Shown here: positions 7,938 to 16,684 of the stretch, one piece after another
Layout: the number at the start of each line of letters is the position of its first letter
Position numbering within the stretch: the stretch's first letter is position 1
DNA from: a gamma proteobacterium symbiont of Lucinoma myriamae
GTDB taxonomy: Bacteria > Pseudomonadota > Gammaproteobacteria > GRL18
Assembly (NCBI GenBank): GCA_025655635.1
Contig: JAHXIM010000048.1
Span: 1-38,466 of the forward strand
Length of the DNA stretch: 38,466 nucleotides
Reading direction: 5' to 3'
Notes under the pieces: generated by a model
Database searches by the model: none
What the model was told of the DNA's origin: nothing
The model's input: only the letters and a program-made list of their open reading frames with translations
Position numbers and translations under genes: made by a program

Positions 7938-8018
7938 AAACAGTCCTGCGTTGGTGTACTAGGTCTTCATATTGTTGTAAAATTATGGGTTTACGAAAAA
8001 CATAGTACGAGAGTAAAA

Positions 8019-9002
8019 ATGGAAATAATTCGTGGTTTACACAATCTGAGTAAGCAAAAACAGGGCTGTGTGGCGACGATAGGCAATTTTGATGGTGTGC
8101 ATAGCGGTCATCAGCATATATTGTCACAACTCAGTAAAAAATCACGAACTGATCAGCTGCCCTCTATAGTGATCACCTTTGAACCACAGCCGCAGGAATT
8201 TTTTGTTCCGCAACGTTCTCCTGCCCGCTTAACCCGCTTCAGAGATAAAGCAGAAGTGATTGCTGATTGTGGTATTGATAAATTACTGGTGATTCATTTT
8301 AATGAATCATTTTCTCAGCTCAGTGCTGAAGACTTTGTCCAGCAAATTCTTGTGGATAAACTGGGTGTTAACTATCTGCAGGTGGGCGATGACTTTCAAT
8401 TTGGGAAAGATAGAGGCGGTAGTTTTGCAACACTGCTTGAGAGTGGGGAAAAACATGGCTTTGCAGTGGAAAATACGCAGACTTTTGCAATTGATAATGA
8501 AAGGGTCAGCAGTACTCGTATCCGGCAAGCTTTAGAAGCCGGTAATATGGAGCTGACGCAGCAATTATTAAAACGCCCTTATTGCATGTCAGGCCATATT
8601 CAGCACGGTGCCAAACGGGGACGGACCATTGGTTTTCCAACCGCTAATGTGCCTCTGCATCGTGAAACTCCGGCAGTCTCAGGTGTATTTGCTGTCAGAT
8701 TATGGGGCAGAGATTTGGGTATTTGCAAAGATACTATTGATGCCGATGTAAACGAAACTAATGACAATCGTCGTCAGGGAATCAATGGCATTGCAAATAT
8801 CGGTTATCGACCAACAGTGGATGGTCAAAAAGGTTTGCTGGAAGTTCATCTTTTCGATTTTAAAGGTGATCTTTATGGCAAACTGGTGCATGTGGATTTT
8901 TTACATAAAATCAGAGATGAGATGAAGTTTGATTCTTTTGAAATTTTAAAAGAACAAATACTAAACGATGTGGTTGAGGCAAAAGCTTATTTTTCTAAAT
9001 AA
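8019..9002 (+). CDS. ribF: Bifunctional riboflavin kinase / FAD synthetase
   Basis: Makes FMN from riboflavin and then FAD from FMN. The N-terminal adenylyltransferase domain has GNFDGVHSGH at about 22-31, a nucleotidyltransferase HxGH-type site, and VGDDFQFG. The C-terminal kinase domain has GRTIGFPTAN at about 202-210, NIGYRPTVDG and LEVHLFDF. At 327 residues it is a little longer than E. coli RibF because of an extra loop between W229 and A259. The gene lies 81 bases after murJ and 52 before ileS, the usual order. Confidence 0.96.
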   Translation: MEIIRGLHNLSKQKQGCVATIGNFDGVHSGHQHILSQLSKKSRTDQLPSIVITFEPQPQEFFVPQRSPARLTRFRDKAEVIADCGIDKLLVIHFNESFSQLSAEDFVQQILVDKLGVNYLQVGDDFQFGKDRGGSFATLLESGEKHGFAVENTQTFAIDNERVSSTRIRQALEAGNMELTQQLLKRPYCMSGHIQHGAKRGRTIGFPTANVPLHRETPAVSGVFAVRLWGRDLGICKDTIDADVNETNDNRRQGINGIANIGYRPTVDGQKGLLEVHLFDFKGDLYGKLVHVDFLHKIRDEMKFDSFEILKEQILNDVVEAKAYFSK

Positions 9003-9054
9003 GCCCCTTAGACAATAATTGAGTAAAAAAATTTAGACGTAAAGTGAGAACCTT

Positions 9055-11871
9055 GTGAGCAAGCAGAATATCTATAAAGATACCTTGAATTTACCCAAAA
9101 CAAAATTCGCCATGAAAGCAAATCTGGCTCAGCGTGAGTCCGGTATGCTGGCACAATGGGAAGAGCGTGGTATTTACAAAAAATTGCGTGAACAAGCGGC
9201 CGGACGCCCAAAGTTTGTTCTTCATGACGGCCCTCCTTATGCCAATGGTGATATCCATATTGGCCATGCTGTTAATAAAATATTAAAAGATATTATTATT
9301 AAGTCTCAGACTCTGGGCGGCTATGATGCACCCTATATTCCCGGATGGGACTGCCATGGTTTGCCCATTGAGCTCAATGTTGAGAAAAAACTAGGCAAAG
9401 CCGGTGTTAAAGTTGATGCCAAGACCTTTCGTAATGGCTGTCGAGATTATGCGCGTAAACAGGTGGATGGACAAAAAGAAGATTTTAAACGTCTGGGTGT
9501 GATGGGTGATTGGGACAATCCTTATCTCACCATGGATTTTAATTTTGAAGCCAATATTATCCGCACTTTAGGTAAAATTATTGACAAGGGACATCTGCAT
9601 AAAGGTTCCAAGCCGGTTCACTGGTGCACGGATTGCGGTTCAGCGCTGGCAGAAGCTGAAGTCGAATATGAAGATAAAAATTCGCCAGCCATTGATGTGC
9701 GTTTTAAAGTACTGGATAAACAAGCTGTATTAGACAAATTTTCTGCCAGTGACAATAGTGATCAGCCTATTAATGCCGTTATCTGGACCACAACACCTTG
9801 GACGCTGCCTGCCAATCAGGCTGTCGCTCTGCATGCCGAATTTGATTATGTGCTGGTTAAAACCGATAGCGAAATATTGATATTAGCAGAAGATCTTTAT
9901 CAAAGTGCATTGCAGCGTTACGGCGTAGAAAATTTTGAAATACTGGGCCGTTGTAAGGGAGCTCAATTAGAGCATCAAAAATTACAACATCCATTTTATG
10001 AGCGTCAGGTGCCTGTAATTCTGGGTGATCACGTTACTGCAGATTCAGGTACCGGTGCAGTACATACCGCTCCCGGACATGGTCAGGAAGATTATGTTGT
10101 CGGTATGAAATATGATCTGGAAGTCGATAATCCTGTGGGTGCCAATGGCTGTTTTGTCAGCGGCACACCTTTATTTGAAGGGCAGTATGTATTTAAGGCT
10201 AACCCTCTGGTGTTAGACGTTTTAAAAGAAAAGGGTGCATTGCTCAATCATGAAGAAATGCTGCATAGTTACCCGCATTGCTGGCGTCATAAAACGCCAA
10301 TTATTTTTCGTGCTACACCACAATGGTTTATCAGCATGGATCAAGCCGGGTTGCGTCAATTAGCCACCCAAGCAGCAAGAAAAACAGTCTGGCTGCCTGA
10401 CTGGGGTAAGGCTCGTATTGAAGGTATGCTGGAAAATCGTCCCGACTGGTGTATTTCACGGCAACGGACCTGGGGCGTACCCATTACATTGTTTGTTCAT
10501 AATGAAACACAGGAACTGCATCCCGATACCACTAGTCTGATTGAACAAGTCGCTCTGCGAGTGGCACAAAACGGCATTGATGACTGGTTTGAATTAGAAG
10601 CCTCTGAATTAATTGGTGCGGATGCGGAGAATTACACTAAAGTGGCTGATACTCTGGATGTCTGGTTTGACTCTGGTGTCACTCACGCCTGCGTGATTAA
10701 TGAGCGTGAAGAATTGCAATTCCCGGCTGATTTGTATCTTGAAGGATCTGATCAGCATCGCGGCTGGTTCCAGTCCTCATTACTGACCTCGGTAGCGGTT
10801 AATGATGTGGCGCCCTATAAAGAAGTGCTGACACATGGTTTTGTTGTTGATGCAAATGGCAAAAAAATGTCCAAATCCAAGGGCAATGTCATCGCACCGC
10901 AAAAAATAATGAAAACTCTGGGTGCAGATATTCTCAGACTTTGGGTGTCCTCAACAGACTATACCGGTGAAATAACCGTTTCGGATGAGATTTTAAAGCG
11001 CACCGCCGATACTTATCGCCGTATTCGTAATACTGCACGTTTTATGCTGGCCAATATGGATGGTTTTGAGCCTGCTCAAAACAGTGTGTCTGTGGAACAA
11101 ATGTTACCCTTAGATCGCTGGATTACAGTTAAGGCAGAATATTTACAGCAGGAAATCATTGTCGCTTATGAGCAATATGATTTTCATCTTGTCTATCAAA
11201 AAGTCCACAATTTCTGTGCTATGGATCTCGGTGCTTTTTATCTGGATGTTATTAAAGATCGCCAGTACACTACACAGCCTGATAGTATTGCCAGACGTTC
11301 AGCACAAACTGCATTGCATCATATTATTGAAGCCATGACACGCTGGATTGCCCCCATTCTGAGCTTTACTGCGGAAGAACTCTGGGCATTTATTCCAGGA
11401 GAACATCCAGAATCTGTTTTCTTTGAAACCTGGTATGCGTTTCCACCCGAAGTTCTGGATGAAATGGATGATGACTACTGGCAACAGGTGTTAAAAGTGC
11501 GCGTTGCCTGTAGTAAAGAAATGGAAAAATTGCGTGTTGATAAGACGATTGGCTCGTCCTTAGATGTAGAGATCGATCTTTATTGTGATGCACAGATGAA
11601 ATCAGTTTTGAGTAAGCTTGGCGATGAGCTGCGTTTTGTACTTATTACTTCTGCTGTTCATCTGCATGATATTTCTGATAAACCAGCAGATGCGGTAGAG
11701 ATAGAAGAGCTGTCAGGTATTGCTCTCACAGTGAAAGCATCGGAACACACAAAGTGTGTACGCTGCTGGCATCACCATGAAGATGTGGGTAGTCATAGTG
11801 AACACCCTGAGCTGTGCGGTCGCTGTGTTGATAATGTGGCGGGTGATGGTGAAGTGCGCCATTTTGCTTAA
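9055..11871 (+). CDS. ileS: Isoleucyl-tRNA synthetase
   Basis: Charges tRNA-Ile. The 938-residue length equals that of E. coli IleRS. The class I motifs are intact: HIGH at 68-71 and KMSKS at 604-608. The editing domain contains TTTPWTLPANQAVA and GTGAVHTAPGHGQEDY. The C-terminal zinc-binding segment has CVRCW and CGRC pairs near the end. Translation starts at GTG. It sits in the conserved ribF-ileS-lspA order and is probably cotranscribed with both neighbours. No T-box or other leader is visible in the 52-base gap before it. Confidence 0.98.
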   Translation: MSKQNIYKDTLNLPKTKFAMKANLAQRESGMLAQWEERGIYKKLREQAAGRPKFVLHDGPPYANGDIHIGHAVNKILKDIIIKSQTLGGYDAPYIPGWDCHGLPIELNVEKKLGKAGVKVDAKTFRNGCRDYARKQVDGQKEDFKRLGVMGDWDNPYLTMDFNFEANIIRTLGKIIDKGHLHKGSKPVHWCTDCGSALAEAEVEYEDKNSPAIDVRFKVLDKQAVLDKFSASDNSDQPINAVIWTTTPWTLPANQAVALHAEFDYVLVKTDSEILILAEDLYQSALQRYGVENFEILGRCKGAQLEHQKLQHPFYERQVPVILGDHVTADSGTGAVHTAPGHGQEDYVVGMKYDLEVDNPVGANGCFVSGTPLFEGQYVFKANPLVLDVLKEKGALLNHEEMLHSYPHCWRHKTPIIFRATPQWFISMDQAGLRQLATQAARKTVWLPDWGKARIEGMLENRPDWCISRQRTWGVPITLFVHNETQELHPDTTSLIEQVALRVAQNGIDDWFELEASELIGADAENYTKVADTLDVWFDSGVTHACVINEREELQFPADLYLEGSDQHRGWFQSSLLTSVAVNDVAPYKEVLTHGFVVDANGKKMSKSKGNVIAPQKIMKTLGADILRLWVSSTDYTGEITVSDEILKRTADTYRRIRNTARFMLANMDGFEPAQNSVSVEQMLPLDRWITVKAEYLQQEIIVAYEQYDFHLVYQKVHNFCAMDLGAFYLDVIKDRQYTTQPDSIARRSAQTALHHIIEAMTRWIAPILSFTAEELWAFIPGEHPESVFFETWYAFPPEVLDEMDDDYWQQVLKVRVACSKEMEKLRVDKTIGSSLDVEIDLYCDAQMKSVLSKLGDELRFVLITSAVHLHDISDKPADAVEIEELSGIALTVKASEHTKCVRCWHHHEDVGSHSEHPELCGRCVDNVAGDGEVRHFA

Positions 11872-11904
11872 ATTTTTCACATATAATATCAGCGGATATA
11901 ATCA

Positions 11905-12399
11905 ATGTTGAAATACTTATGGCTGACAGGCGTGATTATCGTGCTTGATCTCGCCAGCAAAGCCGTTGTGAGTCAGCATTTTAGTCTCTATGAAATACTG
12001 CCTGTGATCCCCGGTTGGTTTAACCTGACACTGGCTCATAACTCTGGTGCGGCCTTTAGTTTTCTGGCAAATGAATCAGGTTGGCAGCGCTGGTTTTTTG
12101 CAGCAATAGCCTTAATGGTGAGTGCGATACTCTTTTTTTGGATAAAGCGCCTGCAAGCACATGAGCGTTGGCTTGCTATAGCATTAGCGCTGGTACTCGG
12201 CGGTGCGTTAGGCAATCTATGGGATCGGCTTACTTTGGGCTATGTGGTGGACTTCCTCGATTTTTATTATCAGAACAGTCCTCATGAAGCTATGCACTGG
12301 CCGGCATTTAATGTTGCAGACATGGCAATCAGTATTGGCGCTTTTATGCTTATTATTGATGCACTTTTTACTAAAGACAAGCCTGACTCAGATACATAA
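11905..12399 (+). CDS. lspA: Lipoprotein signal peptidase (signal peptidase II)
   Basis: Inner-membrane aspartic protease that removes signal peptides from diacylglyceryl-modified prolipoproteins. The protein has 164 residues and four hydrophobic segments. The conserved boxes are NSGAAFSFLA near 46-55, GGALGNLWDRL near 99-109, VVDFLDF at 114-120 and FNVADMAISIG with D139. The catalytic aspartates fall within the last two boxes. It follows ileS by 33 bases and precedes fkpB by 36, consistent with one transcript. Confidence 0.97.
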   Translation: MLKYLWLTGVIIVLDLASKAVVSQHFSLYEILPVIPGWFNLTLAHNSGAAFSFLANESGWQRWFFAAIALMVSAILFFWIKRLQAHERWLAIALALVLGGALGNLWDRLTLGYVVDFLDFYYQNSPHEAMHWPAFNVADMAISIGAFMLIIDALFTKDKPDSDT

Positions 12400-12435
12400 T
12401 TAATTGAAAATATTAACAAATCAAAAGGTCTTACA

Positions 12436-12894
12436 TTGACAAATTCAACTTCTCCTTCGAATTCGGAAAAAAAAGTAGATAATGAAAGTACCGTCAGTAT
12501 TCATTTCAGCTTAACTCTGGCTGATGGTTCTCCTGTTGACGGTACACAGGATGGTGAGCCGATGACATTTACCATGGGCGATAGTTCAATGATCCCGGCT
12601 CTGGAAGACGTTATTCTGGGTTTATCCGTGGGTGACAAACAGCAGGTTAGTCTCGACCCTCGTGATACCTTCGGTTTTCCTGATGAAGAAAATAAACATT
12701 GGATGAATAAACCGGAATTTGACGAGGAGATGGAGTTAGAAGAAGGCCTGATGATTGAGTTTGGTACACCTGCGGGCGATCAAGTTCCCGGTATTATACT
12801 GGAAGTCACTGAAGACAAAGTGCTGGTGGATTTTAACCATCCATTAGCAGGACATGAAGTGGTTTTTTCTGTAGAAGTTATTGCCGTAAAATAA
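12436..12894 (+). CDS. fkpB: FKBP-type peptidyl-prolyl isomerase, SlpA/FkpB class
   Basis: Cytoplasmic prolyl isomerase with an inserted chaperone flap, related to E. coli FkpB and SlyD. The 152 residues contain FSLTLADGSPVDGT, GDSSMIPALEDVILGLSVGDKQ and PRDTFGFPDEEN, followed by the long acidic insert and DFNHPLAGH near the C-terminus. The start codon is TTG at 12436 with an AAGGT-type ribosome binding site before it. The lspA-fkpB-ispH order is conserved in Gammaproteobacteria. A hairpin follows the stop codon directly. Confidence 0.93.
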   Translation: MTNSTSPSNSEKKVDNESTVSIHFSLTLADGSPVDGTQDGEPMTFTMGDSSMIPALEDVILGLSVGDKQQVSLDPRDTFGFPDEENKHWMNKPEFDEEMELEEGLMIEFGTPAGDQVPGIILEVTEDKVLVDFNHPLAGHEVVFSVEVIAVK

Positions 12895-12933
12895 TAAAAA
12901 AAACGGCCGCTATTGATGAGAATAGCGACCGTT
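12895..12933 (-). terminator. Hairpin after fkpB with its U tract on the minus strand
   Basis: AACGGCCGCTATT at 12902-12914 pairs with AATAGCGACCGTT at 12921-12933, with one mismatch and a GATGAG loop. The plus strand has eight A before it and no T tract after it. Intrinsic terminator form is therefore complete only for transcription on the minus strand. For fkpB on the plus strand it is a stable 3' hairpin at most. Confidence 0.6.
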
Positions 12934-13271
12934 AATCAGTATTAATAACATCCTGTTATAGTAAAATCCATTTATACTGATATTCTACAATAAAAATTCC
13001 TTTTCAAGTTTTAACGTCCCGTAAACTTAAAAAGTCTTGAGACACTTACCGCATAAAAGTAGATCATCCTGATTTATACTTCTAAATTTAATGACAACCT
13101 GTTGTAGTAATTCCCTCGCTTAATCAGTCATTGTCCTTCATGCTCTTAAGCTGAAAATAGTATAGAATAAGTCTGCTTTATGCTCAGCCGGAATTGTCTG
13201 ATTAAATTGTAGGATTTTTCCTTCTATTGTTGTCAGATTGATTCACTATGACAAATACAGGACAAAAAACA
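12934..13271. other. Non-coding gap between fkpB and ispH
   Basis: No open reading frame with a ribosome binding site is evident on either strand. On the minus strand a TATACT box near 13159-13164 lies about 230 bases upstream of the minus-oriented terminator, but its -35 region is weak. On the plus strand I found no convincing promoter for ispH, although one must lie here if the fkpB transcript ends at the hairpin. Confidence 0.4.
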
Positions 13272-14213
13272 ATGCAACTTAAATTAGCCAATCCTCGTGG
13301 ATTCTGTGCCGGTGTCGATCGCGCGATTGAAATAGTGGAGCGCGCACTGACCCTGTTCGGTGCACCGATATATGTACGTCATGAAGTGGTGCATAATCGG
13401 GCAGTCGTTGAATCACTAAAAGATCGAGGTGCAATTTTTGTTGAAGAACTCAGTGATGTACCTGACGGGTCTATTGTTATATTTAGTGCTCATGGTGTGT
13501 CAAGGGCAGTGAAAGAAGAAGCAGATAAACGCGATGTTAAAGTCTTTGATGCCACCTGCCCGCTAGTGACAAAGGTGCATCTTGAAGTCACTCGTTTTAG
13601 TAAGAATGGCACAGAATGTATTTTAATTGGCCATGCGGGACACCCGGAAGTCGAAGGTACTATGGGACAGTATGAATACCAATATGGCGGTCATATTTAT
13701 TTAGTTGAAACGCCGGCAGATGTTGAGCATCTGCAAGTCAACAATGTCAATGAATTGGCCTATGTCAGCCAGACAACGCTGTCAATGGATGATACAGCTG
13801 AGGTCATTGATGCTCTGAAAGCCAGGTTTCCCAAAATAGCAGGGCCAAAGAAAAATGACATCTGCTATGCCACGCAAAGCCGCCAGGACGCAGTTAAATC
13901 ATTATCTCAAAACGCTGATCTTGTTCTGGTTGTAGGCTCACCTAACAGCTCAAATTCTAATCGTCTAAGAGAAGTCGCACAAAGACAGGGTGCGCAAGCT
14001 TATCTGATTGATTCAGCAGATGAGATAAAGACACAATGGCTTGATAACTGCCAACAGGTCGGGGTAACAGCAGGCGCTTCAGCACCAGAATATTTAGTGG
14101 AAGAAGTTGTGGCTTTTCTCAAAAAGCAGGGTGTTAAAGCTGATAATATTGAGCTGGGAGAAAAAGAAAGCGTTGTTTTTTCACTACCCAAAGAATTGCA
14201 AAAGCGTAGATAG
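13272..14213 (+). CDS. ispH: 4-hydroxy-3-methylbut-2-enyl diphosphate reductase
   Basis: Iron-sulfur enzyme that performs the last step of the non-mevalonate pathway, giving isopentenyl and dimethylallyl diphosphate. The three cluster cysteines are present in NPRGFCAGVDRA (C12), DATCPLVTKVH and NDICYATQSRQ. The ATG at 13272 gives 313 residues beginning MQLKLANPRGFC, aligned with E. coli IspH, and has AGGA at 13259-13262. An in-frame ATG at 13248 would add eight residues but lacks a good ribosome binding site. It lies next to fkpB as usual, although with an unusually long gap. Confidence 0.96.
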   Translation: MQLKLANPRGFCAGVDRAIEIVERALTLFGAPIYVRHEVVHNRAVVESLKDRGAIFVEELSDVPDGSIVIFSAHGVSRAVKEEADKRDVKVFDATCPLVTKVHLEVTRFSKNGTECILIGHAGHPEVEGTMGQYEYQYGGHIYLVETPADVEHLQVNNVNELAYVSQTTLSMDDTAEVIDALKARFPKIAGPKKNDICYATQSRQDAVKSLSQNADLVLVVGSPNSSNSNRLREVAQRQGAQAYLIDSADEIKTQWLDNCQQVGVTAGASAPEYLVEEVVAFLKKQGVKADNIELGEKESVVFSLPKELQKRR

Positions 14214-14400
14214 GCTGTTTTATAGCTTCCTTTTTATCTGTCATTATTTTAATTTCTGACCTTTTGTTATTAATAGTTAAACTCAAGTAAAAATGCTTCT
14301 TGAACTAATAGTGTCCCGTTAATTTTTTTGCCAATCGTTTTAACTCAGATCTATTTTTACTAGATTATGCTCTCTTGCAAGCTCATGAGAAAGAATAAAA

Positions 14401-14428
14401 TTAACATTTAGATGAACTATACTATAAC
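14401..14428 (+). promoter_or_regulatory. Candidate sigma70 promoter of the minor-pilin operon
   Basis: TTAACA at 14401-14406, a 16-bp spacer and TATAAC at 14423-14428, each matching consensus at 5 of 6. This is the best promoter-like site in the 317 bases between ispH and the first pilus gene. I saw no clear sigma54 site there. Confidence 0.45.
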
Positions 14429-14451
14429 AACTTCTAATTTTTTAGGGAAGA

Positions 14452-14499
14452 ATGACCGTTAATCCGGTTTATTGGTGGCTTTTGTCTAGTTTTAAATGA
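14452..14499 (+). CDS. Possible 15-residue leader peptide before the pilus operon
   Basis: A short frame reading MTVNPVYWWLLSSFK begins just downstream of the candidate promoter and has AGGGA at 14444-14448, a rather short spacing. It stops 31 bases before the first pilin gene. Two adjacent tryptophans and two leucines are suggestive of a regulatory leader, but frames this short arise by chance. No terminator hairpin was found in the remaining gap. Low confidence. Confidence 0.25.
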   Translation: MTVNPVYWWLLSSFK

Positions 14500-14530
14500 T
14501 AAATAGAAAAAAAGAGAGTATAAAATAATC

Positions 14531-15073
14531 ATGATAAATATAAAACGATTTGCACATGGTTTTACTCTGGTTGAACTGATGGTGACCCTGGCTGTTTTGG
14601 GGGTTTTGGTCACTATCGGTATTCCTAATATGGTTAAAAATAACCGCTTATTAAGTACGACAAATAATATTATTGCAGGAATACAGGCGGCTCGTGCTCA
14701 AGCGATAGATAAGGTAGTACCAGTAATTTTTTGTCAAAATAATGTACCTTCACATGCTGATTATAATACCAAGTGTGCTGGAGCTGGTATGGCTAATGGC
14801 TGGCTAATCGGTGTGGATTCAGATGTTGATGGTACACCAGAATCAGTTGTAAAAGCTCGTGATGCATATCATCCTACAATTAATTTTACTTTTACAGGAT
14901 TTACTTCAACTTACATCCGCTACACAAGTAATGGTTTAATAGAAGGCTCTTTAATCACCTTGCCGACATCAATAAGAGTTTGTGATGATCGTAGTGGTGA
15001 AACTGGATATGATATTATTATTAATGGTACCGGCGGTGTTTCTGTAAGCCCAATTAAACCAACTTGTACATGA
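14531..15073 (+). CDS. GspH/FimT-type minor pseudopilin (FimU-like)
   Basis: Minor pilin of the type IV pilus priming complex. The 180-residue protein has a class III leader, MINIKRFAHG, cut before F11, then FTLVELMVTLAVLGVLVTIG, with the essential glutamate at mature position 5. The helix continues into NNIIAGIQAARAQAIDK, and a C-terminal GspH-like domain with paired cysteines follows. It is the first gene of the pilV-W-X-Y1-E cluster, the position of fimU in Pseudomonas. Only one FimT/FimU-like gene is present here. The ribosome binding site (GAGAG, about 14 bases away) is weak. Confidence 0.85.
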   Translation: MINIKRFAHGFTLVELMVTLAVLGVLVTIGIPNMVKNNRLLSTTNNIIAGIQAARAQAIDKVVPVIFCQNNVPSHADYNTKCAGAGMANGWLIGVDSDVDGTPESVVKARDAYHPTINFTFTGFTSTYIRYTSNGLIEGSLITLPTSIRVCDDRSGETGYDIIINGTGGVSVSPIKPTCT

Positions 15074-15125
15074 TAATTACTGTAGCTGAGACTTACCCGC
15101 CAATTAATAAAAAATGGAAATGACT

Positions 15126-15629
15126 ATGATTTCAAAATGCAAAGGAATTACCATGATGGAGGTTTTAATCACAATGATTATTATGTCCATAGGTCTTCTG
15201 GGAGTTATGGCACTACAATCGGTTGGTTTACGAAATAACATTACAGCATATACACGGAGCCAGGCTACGATTCTCGCCTATGATCTGGCCGATAAGGCTA
15301 GAGCTAACACTCTAGGTGCAGCAAGTTATCATTTTTTGAACAAAGGATCTCAGCCAACATCGACAGCATCGAGCTGTGAAACAACTGGCTGCTCCAATGC
15401 AGAAATGGGCGAATATGATGTGTATAACTGGCTGCAGGTATTAACCCAGATTCTACCAGATGGTAGGGGGACTATTTGCCTGGACTCTACACCCAATGAC
15501 GGAACTCCGGATTCATTTGCATGTGATGCTGCGTTTGGAAGTCCCTATGTCATTAAAATCTGGTGGGATGAATCTCGGGATGGTATAGCCAATAATTATC
15601 AGCGGTTTTACACCGAATTTAAAATATAA
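15126..15629 (+). CDS. pilV: Type IV pilus minor pilin PilV
   Basis: Minor pilin that takes part in priming pilus assembly. With the start at 15126 the protein has 167 residues and a seven-residue leader, MISKCKG, before the cleavage site; the mature protein starts ITMMEVLITMIIMSIGLLGV, with glutamate at position 5. Mature position 1 is isoleucine where phenylalanine is usual. Two ATG codons at 15114 and 15120 lie in frame upstream but lack a ribosome binding site, while GGAA lies just before 15126. SQATILAYDLADKARAN is typical PilV sequence. It lies between the pseudopilin and pilW genes. Confidence 0.85.
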   Translation: MISKCKGITMMEVLITMIIMSIGLLGVMALQSVGLRNNITAYTRSQATILAYDLADKARANTLGAASYHFLNKGSQPTSTASSCETTGCSNAEMGEYDVYNWLQVLTQILPDGRGTICLDSTPNDGTPDSFACDAAFGSPYVIKIWWDESRDGIANNYQRFYTEFKI

Positions 15630-15641
15630 AGAGTGATTGAT

Positions 15642-16670
15642 ATGTTTCATTATGATAGATGTAGTCATCAGAGGCAAAAAGGGTTTACTCTGGTTGAAAT
15701 GATGGTTGCAGTGTTGATCAGTATGTTGCTCCTGGGTGGGATTATTCAAATTTTTCTCAGTAATAAACAAACCTATCGCACATTAGAAACGCTGTCTCAC
15801 GTTCAAGAAAGCGGCCGATTTGCAATGGAGTTTTTAAATAAAGATATTCGTATGGCTGATTTCTGGGGGTGTCAGACGGACTCTTCAAATATTCGCACCC
15901 ATGTAGATTTTACAACAACTGATGTTGTCTATAATGACTGGAATTCTGGTGGGCTCATAGGTGCTGATAATAATAGTGACGCGAGTGATGATATTATTGA
16001 TGGCACGGATAGTGTCACCCTAAGAGGAGCCTTTGGTAGTGGTGTTTTTGTTGTACAGGTACCAGCCACGCCAGCTGCTGCGTTGAAAGTTTCTGATTCT
16101 AACGGCCTGATAGATGGTGACCTGGTTGTTTTAACTGATTGTGAAATGGGTGAGTTTTTTGTGATAACTGACACAACAGGACCATCTGGATTTGATAATA
16201 TTGGTCATAATGAAGGCAATAACTCCTGTAGCAGCCCTTGTACTTATTCAGGGAATGCTAGTAGTACTGCTCTGGCTCAAAATAGCTCCAAAACGTTTCA
16301 AAAGATATATGGAGAAGATGCCACAATTATGAAATATGGAGAAATTACCTATAACATAAAAACTGGTGCCAGCGGAGAACCAGCCTTGTTTAAATCATTT
16401 AATGGCTTATCGCTCGAGCTGGTGTCGGGTATCGAAGATATGCAGATTTTCTATGGGGTTGATAGTGGTCCGGATGGTAATGTGGATTATTACGCTGATG
16501 CATCAAGTATAACAGGTGCCACCTGGGATGATGTGGTCACTGTCAGAGTAACATTATCGGTGCGTTCACCTAATCAAAAGGTTGTTATTGATCAAGCTGG
16601 TGCCAGTTCTGACAATCGTCTACGTAAGACCTTTACCGGCACTATCGCCGTTCGAAATCGACTAAATTAA
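15642..16670 (+). CDS. pilW: Type IV pilus minor pilin PilW
   Basis: Large minor pilin of the pilus initiation complex. From the ATG at 15642 it has 342 residues. The leader MFHYDRCSHQRQKG is cut before FTLVEMMVAVLISMLLLGG, with the conserved glutamate. LETLSHVQESGRFAMEFL and NKDIRMADFWGC follow and are characteristic of PilW. A GTG at 15633 would add three residues; the ATG is better placed behind AGAGTG. The gap to pilV is 12 bases, which indicates tight coupling. Confidence 0.9.
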   Translation: MFHYDRCSHQRQKGFTLVEMMVAVLISMLLLGGIIQIFLSNKQTYRTLETLSHVQESGRFAMEFLNKDIRMADFWGCQTDSSNIRTHVDFTTTDVVYNDWNSGGLIGADNNSDASDDIIDGTDSVTLRGAFGSGVFVVQVPATPAAALKVSDSNGLIDGDLVVLTDCEMGEFFVITDTTGPSGFDNIGHNEGNNSCSSPCTYSGNASSTALAQNSSKTFQKIYGEDATIMKYGEITYNIKTGASGEPALFKSFNGLSLELVSGIEDMQIFYGVDSGPDGNVDYYADASSITGATWDDVVTVRVTLSVRSPNQKVVIDQAGASSDNRLRKTFTGTIAVRNRLN

Positions 16671-16684
16671 ATTGAGAACATAGT

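Noticed and set aside
14306..14465. Short repeated strings such as GACCGTTAATC (also near 12927) as regulator sites or IS ends
   Set aside because: The matches are only 8-11 bases in AT-rich DNA, without consistent spacing or flanking symmetry. They do not fit the AlgR site known for Pseudomonas fimU.
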